The notes under the pieces are model-generated. The model was not told the DNA's origin. It did not search any database and saw only the letters and a list, made by a program, of their open reading frames with translations. A stretch of 64,000 bases of DNA. Source: Acanthopleura granulata. Its lineage: Eukaryota; Mollusca; Polyplacophora; Chitonida; Chitonidae. Of this stretch, positions 51,490 to 62,803 are shown piece by piece. The DNA lies in assembly GCA_016165875.1 (NCBI GenBank), contig JABBOT010000002.1:2939540-3003539 (forward strand), given 5' to 3'. A program made the translations under genes and the position numbers. Every line of letters starts with the position of its first letter. Position 1 is the first letter of the stretch.

Positions 51490-54400
51490 TAAGGAGTATA
51501 AGTTAAGTGGAAAAAACTAAACTCCATCTCCAGATTTCAATGAACATCACAACTTTCCAAAGTGAAGGTTTGAACATAAAACTCCATAATAGAATAGAAT
51601 TCCATAATAGAATTCACTATTAGAATGCACTATTCTTATTATTTTTTTGTTTTTCATTTAACACAGAATTTTTCACTGATATGCAAATTTGGAAACCAAT
51701 GTTAACCCCCACTTTTGGCGAAGCACCTTTACTATCTCCAGACTTGAAGCCTCTATCAAACCACAGAGTGTTGGATTTGTGTCTGCGCTTTCATTTGGCT
51801 GTAGCTGGAGTGAGGTCTTAGCTGAATGCACCTTTTGGGGTTCTTATGTAAGTGAGGTAGCTAAGTACCCAAGTTAGCATTTCCACAGAGCCATACAGAT
51901 GTATGTGCACCAACTTAAAGATGTAAGGAAGACTTTTTGACAATGGCACACTTATTTCTATTTACTTCCATAATAAACCTGAAAACAGTACAATTATGCA
52001 TACAAGGTGGGGAGGGGACAAATGGTATCTACAATGTGAATGGCTTCTAGTCAAGCTCTCTCCACCTATAATGCCAAGCTCAAAAATACAAGCACTGATA
52101 TGTTCCAAAACAATACAAACAACAAGCAGGAGACCTAATATATTCATGTACATAAATACCTACTAGAAAAAAAAAGCACCTAAAAAAATACTACCAATGT
52201 TCTGGGGTAAATTTTTGAACAAAAGTTAAATATTTTAACACCTGAGGCCAAACAAGTACGACATTCAATTGTGCAAACATTTTTTGGACCTAACCTAAGT
52301 GAGCACATACATGTATAGGACATTAGTAGTTCAAAATATCTCGCTCTTCTTATTCCAGCTTTTTCTCATTTCAAATTGTATTTAATTATTGTGTACCTTT
52401 TGATTCACTATTTCTCAGTGCTTTTTTCAGCCAGCTTCACCCTGTTTAAGATGTGGACATCACACTACTTCAACATCCCAGAATTACAAATAGTATTGTG
52501 AAGGTGGAATCCTGACACCGGCATGTAGTCAGATGGGTAAAATAAACTATGTGAACAGACTCCTCATCTTTAAGGCTGTGTTTTACCTGGAAATATTCAA
52601 ACTGATAACACAGAGTTTCACACTGCAGTTTTCACCTTAGGGATCACATCATGAAAAGCATTATGTTAGCAATAATGGAATTCAAATTCACCTTGGAATT
52701 TTTCAGTTCAAGTCAGAACCAGTTTTGTGAAGTCCAGGTCCCATCTAATAAGCTGGTCCAGGTTGGAATAATTTTTAAATAACCACTGATACTGTCATCA
52801 TGCCTGTACGAGATCACAATGAGAGGCTTCTGTCTGGTTATCATTAAGTAACAAAATATGAGGTATATTTTAACTCTGTGACAATCAGTACTGGTACATT
52901 CTCCGGGTATGGTATGTCATTTCCAAAGTTTGTACAAAGCAGTATTCTATTTTTGCGCGTATATTGCAACTCTGAATATGGTGCATACATCCTAAAAATT
53001 TGTTTTTTGCACTTCACAAGGTCCTACAGGTATCAGTGAGGTTGATACAAAAAATAAATACCCACTGTAATAATTACTTCAAAAAGTACCTAAACAAAAA
53101 AAAAAGAGATAAAAAATGAACATAATGACTGACTGACTTATTGAGGGTATCGCACTTCCTTGGTATATACCTGCTGTGAGAATACATTATTATTGTACTA
53201 TTATTACTGGTGTATAGTCTTGGACTGTGTAATACTTCTGGGTCTACTTTCACAAATTCTCTGCTTACCTTTCTTTCATATCACATGGCCTGTAACATAT
53301 AGACAAAGTCAGTTACAAAAAAAAAAAAAAAAAAAATCAAACAGAAATACACCTGACCAAGTTTACTTACAAAGTGGCTAACAAACAGTCTTGAATAGGA
53401 CTAATCACAGGTCGCGCAATAAGTATTGCAAAAATATTGTAATTTCTCCTCAGAAACATCGCTACATGATAAAGCTTCATGCCGGGGCAGTTTGTCAATA
53501 TGTTTTAACCATGCCATACATTATCGTCTTGGGCTTAAAAAAAAACAATGCCTTTAACATCACAACAAAAATGGCATGGTTGCTGTTCAAGGTAGAATGC
53601 TAAAGAAAAAAACAGAGTGGTGCAAAATAGCAAACAGCCAAAACTAATATTCACAAAACTCTTCATACTTAATAATCAAACTTCAACCCTGCTTATGTTC
53701 TAAAAATTCCTCATTTGCAAAATCATTTTCAATCCTTCCATTTTCATTCTCTAAACCCGGAATACTGACAGAGAAAATATATTTACAGAATGAATCAAAA
53801 AGAAGCTCTGAATAAAGAACACACATAAAACACTACATTTTAATTTAAACACAATTTTATACCAAAAAATCTGTGTATGCATACACGAAGGTCTGGTATT
53901 GAGCTTCTGCTGTGATGCACACACTTTTAAAGCCTGCTGTGCACTGTACATACATTTGAATCTACATATTCTCACACCCAGAGTACATCTGACACCAATA
54001 TACCACCACTTCAACAATTTCTAAAAATAAGAAGTTATGAGTTTCTACTGCATCAACCACCCATTAGTCCCTTTACTCAGAAAGATCAATTCCGATTATA
54101 TATTACATCAGTCTATCATTTTATTGGATAAAGGGGTGGGATAAGAGGTATATACAGGAATACGCTACACGCAAAGGCTCCCTGAAAGCTGCTACAGCAG
54201 GATATTACAATGGTGATAATACAACAGAAATAGGAATTTCACACATTTTCACAGGTGCATAAAGCCAAGTTAGGTTTAACTTACATCCTGTTGGCAATTC
54301 GGTTACTGGCAGGATTAAAATACAAAAGCACAGACAATCCGATCAAATCAATCAGAAAAGATGTGCTGACATCTCAATAAGGTTTGAATTTGTTTTGTTT

Positions 54401-54916
54401 CATTTGTCAAAGATGACAAAGCTCTGTCAAATACAGAAATGTCAACAATGTGTTTTGTCAATTTATTCAGGGGTATCTACACTTGTGTATTTTTCTTAGC
54501 TTATTGGTGGATAAACAAGACTTTGGCAGGACAAAAAGTGTGGCTCATCACATCACAAGAAGTTGGCATATTAGTGCCAAAGAAAAAAACAGCCCAATAT
54601 TATTGCCTGCACTAGCAAAATGGCTATTCTATAAATACAAACAGACAAAGACTTTGACCACTTTGACTGCACAAGTGCTATAACATCAACATAACAAATA
54701 TCCTGAGAATGTACAAACTTGTGTACAATGTATGTAAGTGATATCACACTAGTATGTAACGAAGGCTCTGTCTTACCCAGCCCTATATACATGAATATAC
54801 AAGCCATTTCACCCTAACATGCCTGTCTATCATCAGTATCACAGATGCCTTTGGCACATATCACATGACCCTGAGAAGCCCACTCATTGGTCCATATCCT
54901 CTGACAATGGGGCCAC
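51490..54916. other. Intergenic region between two converging genes
   Basis: AT-rich, with no supported exon. It must contain the 3' untranslated region of the VPS13D-like gene at its right side (leftward of 54917), but the polyadenylation site is not clear. A 21-base A run lies at about 53317-53337. Confidence 0.5.
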
Positions 54917-55009
54917 TCATTGGTCCATATCGTCTGTTGAAGGGTCCATCACTAAGGTATGAGTTCTTTCGTCATACAGGCTTTTGGCATACATGATTTG
55001 CTGAGCGAC
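54917..55009 (-). CDS. VPS13D: VPS13D-like lipid-transfer protein, last coding exon
   Basis: The final 30 codons and TGA; acceptor ttctgttttag, phase 0. It encodes VAQQIMYAKSLYDERTHTLV. The pattern hydrophobic-xx-AKSLYxE near the C-terminus matches vertebrate VPS13D (INYAKSLYYEQ) and closes the C-terminal PH-like domain. The start of the 3' untranslated region follows. Confidence 0.88.
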   Translation of the reverse strand, partial: VAQQIMYAKSLYDERTHTLVMDPSTDDMDQ

Positions 55010-55420
55010 CTAAAACAGAAACAAACCAAAATGACTTTGTCCAACATGAACTAATTTTTTTTCCTAGTAATTGATCTCGGGGTTCTAACCAGCTTTAGAG
55101 TAAACTGGGGAATTTGGAAACTTCTACCTTGACTGAACAAACATTTCTATTTACTTGCTGCTTTACATACGAAGACACAAATTAGATCCAAAAAAGATTT
55201 CAGGAATTAATCTGAGTGAAATTATGTCAGGATATGGGAATAGCTTTGTAACAAAATATTAAGGGAAAAATGCCTTTCAACTGGCATACTTATGAAAGGT
55301 ATGAAGAACCCTGAATTCATTATGATGTATATGCTTGACTGCTGTACTGTGAGAGCAGTGAAATAATAAGGGCAACAATAGGCCTCAACAATGGCATGCT
55401 AAGTCCATGTTCCTGACCAG

Positions 55421-55672
55421 GTTATTTATTTATTCATTTGATCGGTGTTTTATGCCGTACTCAAGAATATTTCACTTATTCGATGGTAGCCAGCATTATG
55501 GTGGGAGGAAACCTGGCAGAGCCCAGAGGAAACCCATGACCATGCGTAGGTTGCTGGCAAGAGGAAGCCAATATGAGCTGGACTTGAACTGAGAGCGACC
55601 ACATTGGTGAGAGGCTCCCGGATCATTACACTATGGTAGCACGCTATCCATCCTCGCCATGAAGGTGTCCGC
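55421..55672 (-). mobile_element. tRNA-derived SINE, near full length
   Basis: A reverse-oriented copy in the last VPS13D intron with tail (atttattcatttgatcggtg), body (gtaggttgctggcaagagga, with a short internal deletion) and a diverged tRNA-like head. Confidence 0.82.
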
Positions 55673-55969
55673 CAATATGTTAACACCTTAGCCCGAATAA
55701 TGTGAGCTAAATCTGACCTGGCAACCTCACTGGTCTCAAGCCAGTTGTCAATACAGATAGGTTAATAGCATGAAACTAGAGTGCTCAGAGTAAACCATCT
55801 GCCCTTTCCAGGTTCCCAACTTCCTGACTTAAACCTTGGCAGCTGAAGTACCGAGAGTTAAATTCAACACAAAACTTCAATGGTCACGGGCTAGAGAGGG
55901 CCCTTATGCATGGTAAGAATGAGGCTAGTTGGAACCGTGGTTAACAAAGGCAAATGTGTGATATTTTAC

Positions 55970-56088
55970 CTTCTGTGCGATCTTTTCCTTGTCGCAGCGC
56001 ACCTGAGGCTGTCGTAGGTTCTGACGAGAGCTGCTACTTGATGATGAGCTGTGCATAATCAACTCCACATAATACCTGCTCATGCCAT
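55970..56088 (-). CDS. VPS13D: VPS13D-like protein, exon with Ser-rich segment
   Basis: Phase 1 to 0; acceptor gtgttgcag, donor gtaaaatat. It encodes GMSRYYVELIMH followed by a run of eight serines and RQNLRQPQVRCDKEKIAQK. The vertebrate protein also has a Ser-rich, poorly conserved loop at this place in the PH-like domain. Confidence 0.85.
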
Positions 56089-56352
56089 CTGCAACACAAT
56101 AAAACTCACACTTACTCAAACGTGTGTTTACTTTAAAACACAACCGTCAACCCCTAAAAAATACAACAGAGAACAGCAGTGAAACAATCATGATACTGAA
56201 ACACACCTTGACAACTGCCATTGTCTAAGCAATTATCGGATGGTGTTTGTTAAATCTTCAAAGATTACTCTTTTCGCTACAATTTATGTTATACGTCACC
56301 AGTCTTCTCTTTTAATGGGCTTACATGCCAGATACACATTGATCAAGTTTAC

Positions 56353-56537
56353 TGAGGAAAATCTGACCGGTGTCTCTGGTGACACTGCGACAGTGTCGCA
56401 GCTCCTTGTACTTCGCCTTGAACACGATGTTGTCTGCATCCGGTCCTCCCGTCTTCAGAAAATATACTTGTTCACTGGAGATGAGTGCACGCAGGCTATC
56501 CTGGTCATTAGACCGCAGCAATTCCATCGTTATATAC
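56353..56537 (-). CDS. VPS13D: VPS13D-like protein, PH-like domain exon
   Basis: Phase 2 to 1; acceptor gttcatcctcag-like (catcctcag), donor gtaaac. It encodes LRALISSEQVYFLKTGG and VFKAKYKELRHCRSV. This matches the vertebrate VPS13D segment around SSKAVYFLKSG and VKYDDLYHC. The donor is weak but is fixed by phase agreement on both sides. Confidence 0.88.
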
Positions 56538-56891
56538 CTGAGGATGACAAATCAAAAGAGAAACATGCTCAAAGCAGGCTGTATCATGTCAATTGTTTTG
56601 CGCGCATGTAATTTTTTTTTTTCACTGTCTACTTTCCTGTCGCAATATTTTGAACAATAACAACTACTAAGTCAAACTTTTGATTTCACTGATTACAAAT
56701 GATGTTTATGTATTATTGACGTTTTTCACATTTCCACAATAAAACTGTATATCATGCTACCATTTATCACCATATTATTACGGAGGGCCAAACAGAAAAT
56801 TAGATTCTTCAGAATGATGTCATTAATCTCTTTATTTATTTATATATTTATCCGCAGATAAATGTAAATTCCTGAACAATCAATAACGTAC

Positions 56892-57145
56892 AGCTCTCGG
56901 AAGTTGTTCTCGTTCAGAGCATAGAGGAACTTCTGGTTCTCTGCGTGATGTGTGGAGTAGACAGGCAAGAGTCCTCCTGGACCTAGGCAACAGCGACGCT
57001 CTCGGATCCGCTTGGGCTGATGACGGGACTTGCTCTTACTTGTGTCACGCACAGCGCTGGCTGCCTCGGAGGCAAAGTCCAGCACCCCAGCCACGGGCTT
57101 AGTCACTGTCCCTACCACTCCCTTACCCAGCCCCGTGAAGAAACC
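56892..57145 (-). CDS. VPS13D: VPS13D-like protein, end of ATG2-like C-terminal domain
   Basis: Phase 0 to 2; acceptor atctgtcctgcag, donor gtacgtt. It encodes GFFTGLGKGVVGTVTKPVAG, then VLDFASEAASAVRDTSKSKS, then CCLGPGGLLPVYS. These track vertebrate VPS13D closely (GLGKGLVGTVTKPVAGALDF, RCCTGPQGLLPRYS) and separate it from VPS13A and VPS13C. This repetitive Gly-rich amphipathic region is shared with ATG2 and mediates membrane or lipid-droplet contact in the family. Confidence 0.93.
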
Positions 57146-57559
57146 CTGCAGGACAGATGACTGGCTTGTCAAAGCATGAACTAATAAAGGGATTGGTTAG
57201 ACTGCTCAGAACGCCAAACAATTACATATGTAGGCGTGATTTCCTTGACTCCTTGATTTGGTCTTGAAATTCAAGTAAGGGGCGAGATCCTGAGAAATTT
57301 GCACATGATCAGATTTGTCAGTTCTATCACTTTGAAATTTCACCTTGGGCAGTGGAATTTTCTATTTCATGAACTGTATCCTCCAATAATGTCAGCTTCA
57401 AGATGACTTAGGCAAATTGGAAGCCTCAACCACAATGGTGTCACAAAAATATGTTAAACTTAGATTAAATGGAACTTCCTTTCCAATTCAAACATTTGAA
57501 ATGAAGTTGGTAACAGCACTAAGTTATGTTTTTTGTCTGAACATCCTTGTCACATGTCC

Positions 57560-58444
57560 TTGATTACATCCCTTTTATTTTTACCTCAATGCCATCTTCT
57601 CACGCCCCCTTATATGTCAGGGACCCGATGCTGGTCAGACCTCCAGAAAGGCCATAGTACAGTCCCTTCATTCCTCCCTTTTATTTTTACCTCAATGCCA
57701 TCTTCTTGCGTCCCCTCATACGTCTGGGACACGATGCTGGGCAGACCTCTAAACAAGCCATAGTCTTGTTTCCTGCCTTTTTCATTCTTACCTCAATGCT
57801 ATCTTCTTGCGTCCACTCATACTTCTTGAACACGTTGCCAGTTAGAAAGAATGTATCTCAGAGAATGCAGCTCAGCCCCTTGTTTCCTGCCTTTTCCATT
57901 CTTACCTCAATCCCATCCTCTTGCGTCCCCTCATGCATCTGGGACACGATGCTGGTCAGACCTCCATATAGGCCATAGTTCAGCCACTTGTTTCCTGCCT
58001 TCTCCATTCTTACCTCAATGCCATCTTCTTGCGTCCCCTAATACGTCAGGGACACGATGCCGGTCAGACCTCTAAACAGGCATTAGTCCAGTCCCCTGAT
58101 TGCTGCCTTTCCATTCTTACCTCAATGCCATCTTCTCGCACCCCCTCATATGTCTAGGACACGTTGCAGGTTAGACCTCCAAAGAGGTTGTAGCTCAGCC
58201 CCTTGATTCCTGCCTTTTCCATTCTTACCTCAATGCCATCTTCTTGCGTCCACTCATACATCTGAGACACAATGCTGGTCAGATCTCCAAAGAGGTTGTA
58301 GCTCAGCCCCTTGATTCCTGCCTTTTCCATTCTTACCTCAATGCCATCTTCTTGCGTCCACTCATACATCTGAGACACAATGCTGGTCAGATCTCCAAAG
58401 AGGTTGTAGCTCAGCCCCTTGATCCTTGCCTTCTCCATTCTTAC
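57560..58444 (-). repeat. Tandem array of a VPS13D exon end and its splice donor, 108-bp unit
   Basis: Eight decoy copies lie downstream (lower coordinates) of the functional donor at 58444. The donor motif gag/gtaagaatgg or close variants recurs at about 108-base steps (near 58337, 58229, 58120, 58013, 57905, 57791, 57689 and 57582). Each unit has 90 exon-derived bases (30 codons, GIKGLSYNLFGDLTSIVSQM and on, to EDGIE) plus 18 intron bases. The two units nearest the exon are identical or nearly so and fully open. The third has an in-frame TAG. The farther ones carry stops and indels, so the array ages away from the exon. Confidence 0.93.
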
Positions 58445-58651
58445 CTCTATGCCATCTTCTCGCGTCCCCTCATATGTCTGAGACACAATGCTGGTCAGAC
58501 CTCCAAACAGTCCGTAGCCTAGGCCCTTGATTCCCGCCACAAGATGGCCGCTCCCACTGTTGCCATGCTGCTCTTTGATCTGCTCTCGGGTCTGATTGTG
58601 CTTGTCATCCATTGTAACAGTACCCAGGCCATCCGACAGGGAGCCAGTAAC
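58445..58651 (-). CDS. VPS13D: VPS13D-like protein, ATG2-like C-terminal domain exon
   Basis: A 69-codon exon, phase 0 at both ends; acceptor gtgttttgtag, donor gtaagaatgg. It encodes VTGSLSDGLGTVTMDDKH, then GHLVAGIKGLGYGLFGGLTS, then IVSQTYEGTREDGIE. The vertebrate protein reads GTLSDGLGKTMDNRH and HLVAGIHGLAHGIIGGLTSV here. This is the functional source copy of the downstream 108-bp array. Confidence 0.93.
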
Positions 58652-59092
58652 CTACAAAACACAAATTTACAATCCAAATGTTTCACTGACTCAGAGGAGC
58701 TTTGTACGCTGCTCTGAATTTATTTCATTGGTGTTTTGCAACTATACATCAGCTTTCAGACAATTCAATTACCTCACTTTTCATCAATATATATAGAAGA
58801 TTTAAATTCTTTACAACACACCAGCCACTGCCCACTCCATAATTACTCAAATTCTTTTACGTAATTAAATAATACAGCTTCAATAGTACATAATCAACAA
58901 TGTTCAACATTAAAAGGAATCCTCAAACTAAACAATTTTTCAAGAATGATGAAAATAATCCAACTATTGTTCATATCTCAGGTTTGTCCAGGTGACTTCA
59001 TTGAACAACGTGTCTTAAATCCACACAATACTTAAGGATATAAATATTACTGGACTCTTTGTCAGTGACCTAGTCCAAGTGTACACACTGAC

Positions 59093-59260
59093 CTTGGCTG
59101 CCGAGTTGCTGACCCCGTGAGCCACATTCTTCACCAGCCCTCCCAGATTGCCGTCTTTGATCAGTCCCGAGATTCCCTCAGCCATGTCATTGAAGAGACC
59201 CAGGGGATTCCCCAGGAAATCCACAGAGCCCAGAATCTTGGCTGCCTGCGATTTCAGCTC
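59093..59260 (-). CDS. VPS13D: VPS13D-like protein, exon with ILGSVDFLGNP motif
   Basis: 56 codons, phase 0 at both ends; acceptor gtgtttttacag, donor gtcagtgt. It encodes ELKSQAAKILGSVDFLGNPL, then GLFNDMAEGISGLIKDGNLG, then GLVKNVAHGVSNSAAK. The segment ILGSVDFLGNP is a hallmark of VPS13 proteins, and the following HGVSNSAAK matches VPS13D. Confidence 0.93.
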
Positions 59261-59596
59261 CTGTAAAAACACAGGTGTAAATATACCAATAATGTTAACA
59301 AGGCACAAGACAACAAACCACTTCACCATGTATCATCCTTTTACTTTATAATTATAAATGATCAGGCAGTTGATTATCTTTGACTATGCTTTAAGTTTAA
59401 TTCAAAATTATTTTGCTTTGTGCCACCTCATGAAGTGGATTATTGTTTGATGTCACACTCAAGAGTTTTTCACTTATACAATGACAGTCAATATTATGGA
59501 TTGAGAAAACTGGACTGCCTGGAGTAAACCACTGACCTTTGGCAATTTACTGACAAACTTTCAAACATGTGAGGTTTCTGCCAACCATAACGCCAT

Positions 59597-59665
59597 TGTG
59601 CAAGTGAAATATTCTTCAGTGCAGCTTAAATCCACAATCAATAAATAAATAAATAAATATATAAA
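59597..59665 (+). mobile_element. SINE 3' fragment
   Basis: A diverged sense-oriented tail (gcaagtgaaatattcttcag and an aaat-rich end). A piece of the second repeat family lies just to the left (about 59440-59575). Confidence 0.6.
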
Positions 59666-60021
59666 TAAATCAAACATGTGATGTAGCAGGTACTTTTTAT
59701 CCATAATTTTGAATAAATGTGTTCTTGGATAAAACGTGTAGGTACTTAAAGGTAAACCATACTGCTTCAGGTTCATCTATCAAAGAGGTCTGAAATACTG
59801 GCGCTGCTGTAAGGATCAGGCAGTGAACAAGAAATGTCAAGGAATGAACAAGAAATGCCAAATCGTGAACAACAAAGGTCATCCACTGAAAAGCAAACGT
59901 CAAGTAGTCAACAACAAACGTCCAACATGTGAACAATAAATGTCTTATTGTGAGCACCAACTGTAGAACAGTGAACCACAGACATCACTTGAACAAACTG
60001 TAACATGCAGTCAGCACTTAC

Positions 60022-60095
60022 TTCAGCATAATGACGCTTCATTTCATTGAAGAGGAATGTCATGGTTTCAAAAGGGTGATACCGGACATATGGAT
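60022..60095 (-). CDS. VPS13D: VPS13D-like protein, short exon
   Basis: A 74-base exon, phase 1 to 0; acceptor attggcttttcag, donor gtaagtgc. It encodes DPYVRYHPFETMTFLFNEM and KRHYAE, matching the vertebrate DPFTRVHPYET region immediately before the ILGSVDFLGNP exon. Confidence 0.88.
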
Positions 60096-60530
60096 CTGAA
60101 AAGCCAATGAAGCACAAAAGTAGTTCACTGAGGCAAATATGAAGCCTGAGCTGCTGAGTGAATTTTCTACTATTTTTGGGATTGTTTACTACGCCTTGAA
60201 ATAGACAATAATAAATTGCCTATAAAATTTGTCTAAAACAAAAACACAATGCAATATTTGAGGGAAAAAAATATTACTTTTGCCTCTGGGGCTCATATTT
60301 TTTACAAGCACACCTGGAAAAAAAATTCCAAATATGAACAAAACTCTCAGAATCAGACAAATGAGCAATGAAGTAGAGTCTGAAACTGTCAGTTCAATGC
60401 CTTATTCTGGAAGATGGTATCTTGGATACCCAACCCTCCTTCCTCATTGGGCAAAACAAAACAACACCACATCTTATACCTTTTGTGGGGGTAGCTCTAT
60501 TCCCTACATGTATGTAGCCATGACACTCAC

Positions 60531-60712
60531 CTAGATCAACCTTGGCCTCCTCAAACTTGACCAGAGGCATGGCCATGGCGGTCTTGATGGCCTGAAGGTC
60601 GCTGGGCAGTTTGCTGGCTGTTATCATGCTCAGTGCCAGACGGTTGATGTTGATCTTCAGAGTCCCAAAATAATACCTTTTGGCCTGCACTGAGGTGGCA
60701 GCCATCACAATC
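60531..60712 (-). CDS. VPS13D: VPS13D-like protein, exon
   Basis: A 182-base exon, phase 2 to 1; acceptor tttgtgcacccag, donor gtgagtgt. It encodes YYFGTLKININRLALSMITA, then SKLPSDLQAIKTAMAMPLVK, then FEEAKVDL. The pattern matches vertebrate VPS13D (FYFGQLKL, KLPQDLKALK, PLIRFEDA). Confidence 0.92.
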
Positions 60713-60894
60713 CTGGGTGCACAAAGAATTCATAATTATCACTGTAAGATTGCTGAAATTTACTTGGCTTTACTTCCTGTACCGTTCATATTTTAGTGTG
60801 AAATTTTGCCAAAATATGTGAGAATACGATGTCATATAACACATCATGTACATGACATCATGCTCTCAGCACATTTGTAACAGCCTACAACCTG

Positions 60895-61040
60895 AAGTAG
60901 GATATTGCACATTGAAGGCTGAATACCATAAATATAGTTCTCGTGAGATGGAAATGATAACCCACAAACTGACGCACATTTGCACCTCTCACTCAAACAA
61001 TATTTATGGTATTCAACCTTCACTGTGCAATACCCTCTAT
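60895..61040. mobile_element. Foldback (MITE-like) element, copy 1
   Basis: The left arm gtaggatattgcacattgaa and the right arm ttcactgtgcaataccctct are inverted complements with few mismatches. The complementarity continues inward (gaataccataaatat against atatttatggtattc), giving a hairpin with about 55-60-base arms and a short loop. It has no coding capacity. A second copy lies 480 bases away in the same VPS13D intron. Confidence 0.7.
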
Positions 61041-61369
61041 TTATTTAGAGAGTTTTCTACATCAAGGCAATTCACTTCTATGACAGAAGTCAGGTTTCAG
61101 GACTACCATTCTGAAAATACTGCTTTCACAATACATGTCTCAGATAGGAATGAGCAATCAAAATATGTGACAAGTACATGAACATATATACCAACAACAG
61201 AACACAAAGTTCACAACAGAACAAAAACAGCCTTCATGTTGTTGCAAATGGATGTAGCGACCCAAAGCCCGAAACTGATGTGAAAACTTCCCATGCTGAT
61301 CCCACGCCCCATTTGTTGTAAGTCAGAATAGCGAACGTTTTTGTTACAGTAACTGATGGTGACACAGAA

Positions 61370-61520
61370 TATAGATGATACTGCACAGTGAAGGTTGAAT
61401 ATAATAAATACTGTTTGAAATGACAACCCACGAGATGCGAAGTGTGGAGTGGGTTATCATTTCCACCTTTCACGAGAACAATATTTAAGGTACACAACTT
61501 TCACTGTGCAATATTCTACT
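61370..61520. mobile_element. Foldback (MITE-like) element, copy 2
   Basis: Related arms (atactgcacagtgaaggttg at the left, caactttcactgtgcaatat at the right). The stem also includes aaatgacaaccca paired with tgggttatcattt. It is diverged from copy 1, so the two inserted independently or by an old duplication. Confidence 0.7.
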
Positions 61521-61865
61521 TCTTATTTAAGCTTCTAAAATATTCATGATTTTGTGTATTTAAAGAAGTTTTAAGCAATGTTTTTAACTACAGCCCTTCA
61601 AAGACCTTCAATAGCGTGACATCCTATATGAATACACATATATGAAGGAATATAGCAATTAACATAAACTGTACTAAAACGTCATCAAAGTGAGCTCAGG
61701 TTGGAATGTCATTAAAACAAAGTATTTCATTTTCGGTGTCTCTGCATCTAGGTGTGAAATATGAAAATGTAATAACAAAAGTCATAACTAACTAATGAAA
61801 TATCACTTTTACCAGTGAAGAAAATACTGGGATTTCACTGATGTATAATAAATCAAGGTACATAC

Positions 61866-62002
61866 TTGTGAGAGCCGACTTCGCTCTCCTCCAGATGCTG
61901 TAGCTCTGGGTCAGACTGGTTGAAGCCCACAAACTGTAACAGTCTCCATAGAACCCTCTCCTCCAGTTGGACTGTCAACTTCTTCATGGACACTATGAGG
62001 TG
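61866..62002 (-). CDS. VPS13D: VPS13D-like protein, exon
   Basis: A 137-base exon, phase 0 to 2; acceptor gttgttgtgtcag, donor gtatgtacc. It encodes HLIVSMKKLTVQLEERVLWR and LLQFVGFNQSDPELQHLEE. Its start joins directly to the previous exon (EIFRHLIVSMKK), as in the VPS13 family. Confidence 0.88.
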
Positions 62003-62496
62003 CTGACACAACAACCACATACATAAGCAACGCATGAACGCAGAAAGAGAATTTGCAGTCTACCTTGCCACTATTGTGATGGAGGACACCAAGCTTATTA
62101 AGACAATAATGAGTTTGCCAGCAAACTACTTTCGTGCACCTTGGCCCCACCTGCCAGTAACACACTATGGAAAACAACTGCTACTAAAGTGGATTGTGTT
62201 GGCACTTTCAATTTTTCAATTTTCAATTACAGTGCAAGGAATTAAATTTATATTTTATCTGGCTTGACACATGCTACTGAAAAAATATTTTACTAAAATT
62301 AGGAATTAATAAGTCAATTAAAAAAAGTATTAAAATGGACTGAGTTTTGCATTCTCATGACTGTCTAAGTCTGAGATTTGTGATGATACAAGCTTCATTC
62401 ACAACTAGCAAGAGTAAGAAATCATGAGCTCAATGCATTTTACATGCCTGAAGACACTGAACACCACTTGACTACTTAGGTGGAAAATCCACTTAC

Positions 62497-62643
62497 CCTG
62501 AAGATTTCAGCATTCCACTTGGTGTTGTGTACTTTATGTGCGGTGATGTGTAAAGCTGGGGTGTTGTCTAGGGCATCTCTGCTGTTCTGTGGAGTTACGT
62601 ATAGCAACACCTGCCTCTGAGAACCCAACATCTGACTGTCAAT
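62497..62643 (-). CDS. VPS13D: VPS13D-like protein, first exon within the window
   Basis: 49 codons, phase 0 at both ends; acceptor tttgtattcag, donor gtaagtgg. It encodes IDSQMLGSQRQVLLYVTPQN and LHITAHKVHNTKWNAEIF. The IDSQ motif followed by a beta-rich segment is typical of the region just before the C-terminal domains of VPS13 proteins. VPS13 proteins form long hydrophobic grooves that move phospholipids between organelles; VPS13D serves mitochondria and peroxisomes. Everything N-terminal (several thousand residues in relatives) lies beyond the right edge. The ten exons seen here add up to 521 residues in one continuous frame. Confidence 0.85.
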
Positions 62644-62771
62644 CTGAATACAAACAAGAAAATCACAGGTTAGTCACTACTGCATTCTGCCACAGGATAT
62701 TTATCATTCCCAGGAGCAGGTATAACCAGAACTAAGTGTCAACTGCAAATACTAAAAGGCAGACGTCTTTC

Positions 62772-62775
<4 letters not shown>

Positions 62776-62803
<28 letters not shown>
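62776..62803. repeat. Poly-T tract, 28 bases
   Basis: An uninterrupted T run in a VPS13D intron. Confidence 0.9.
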
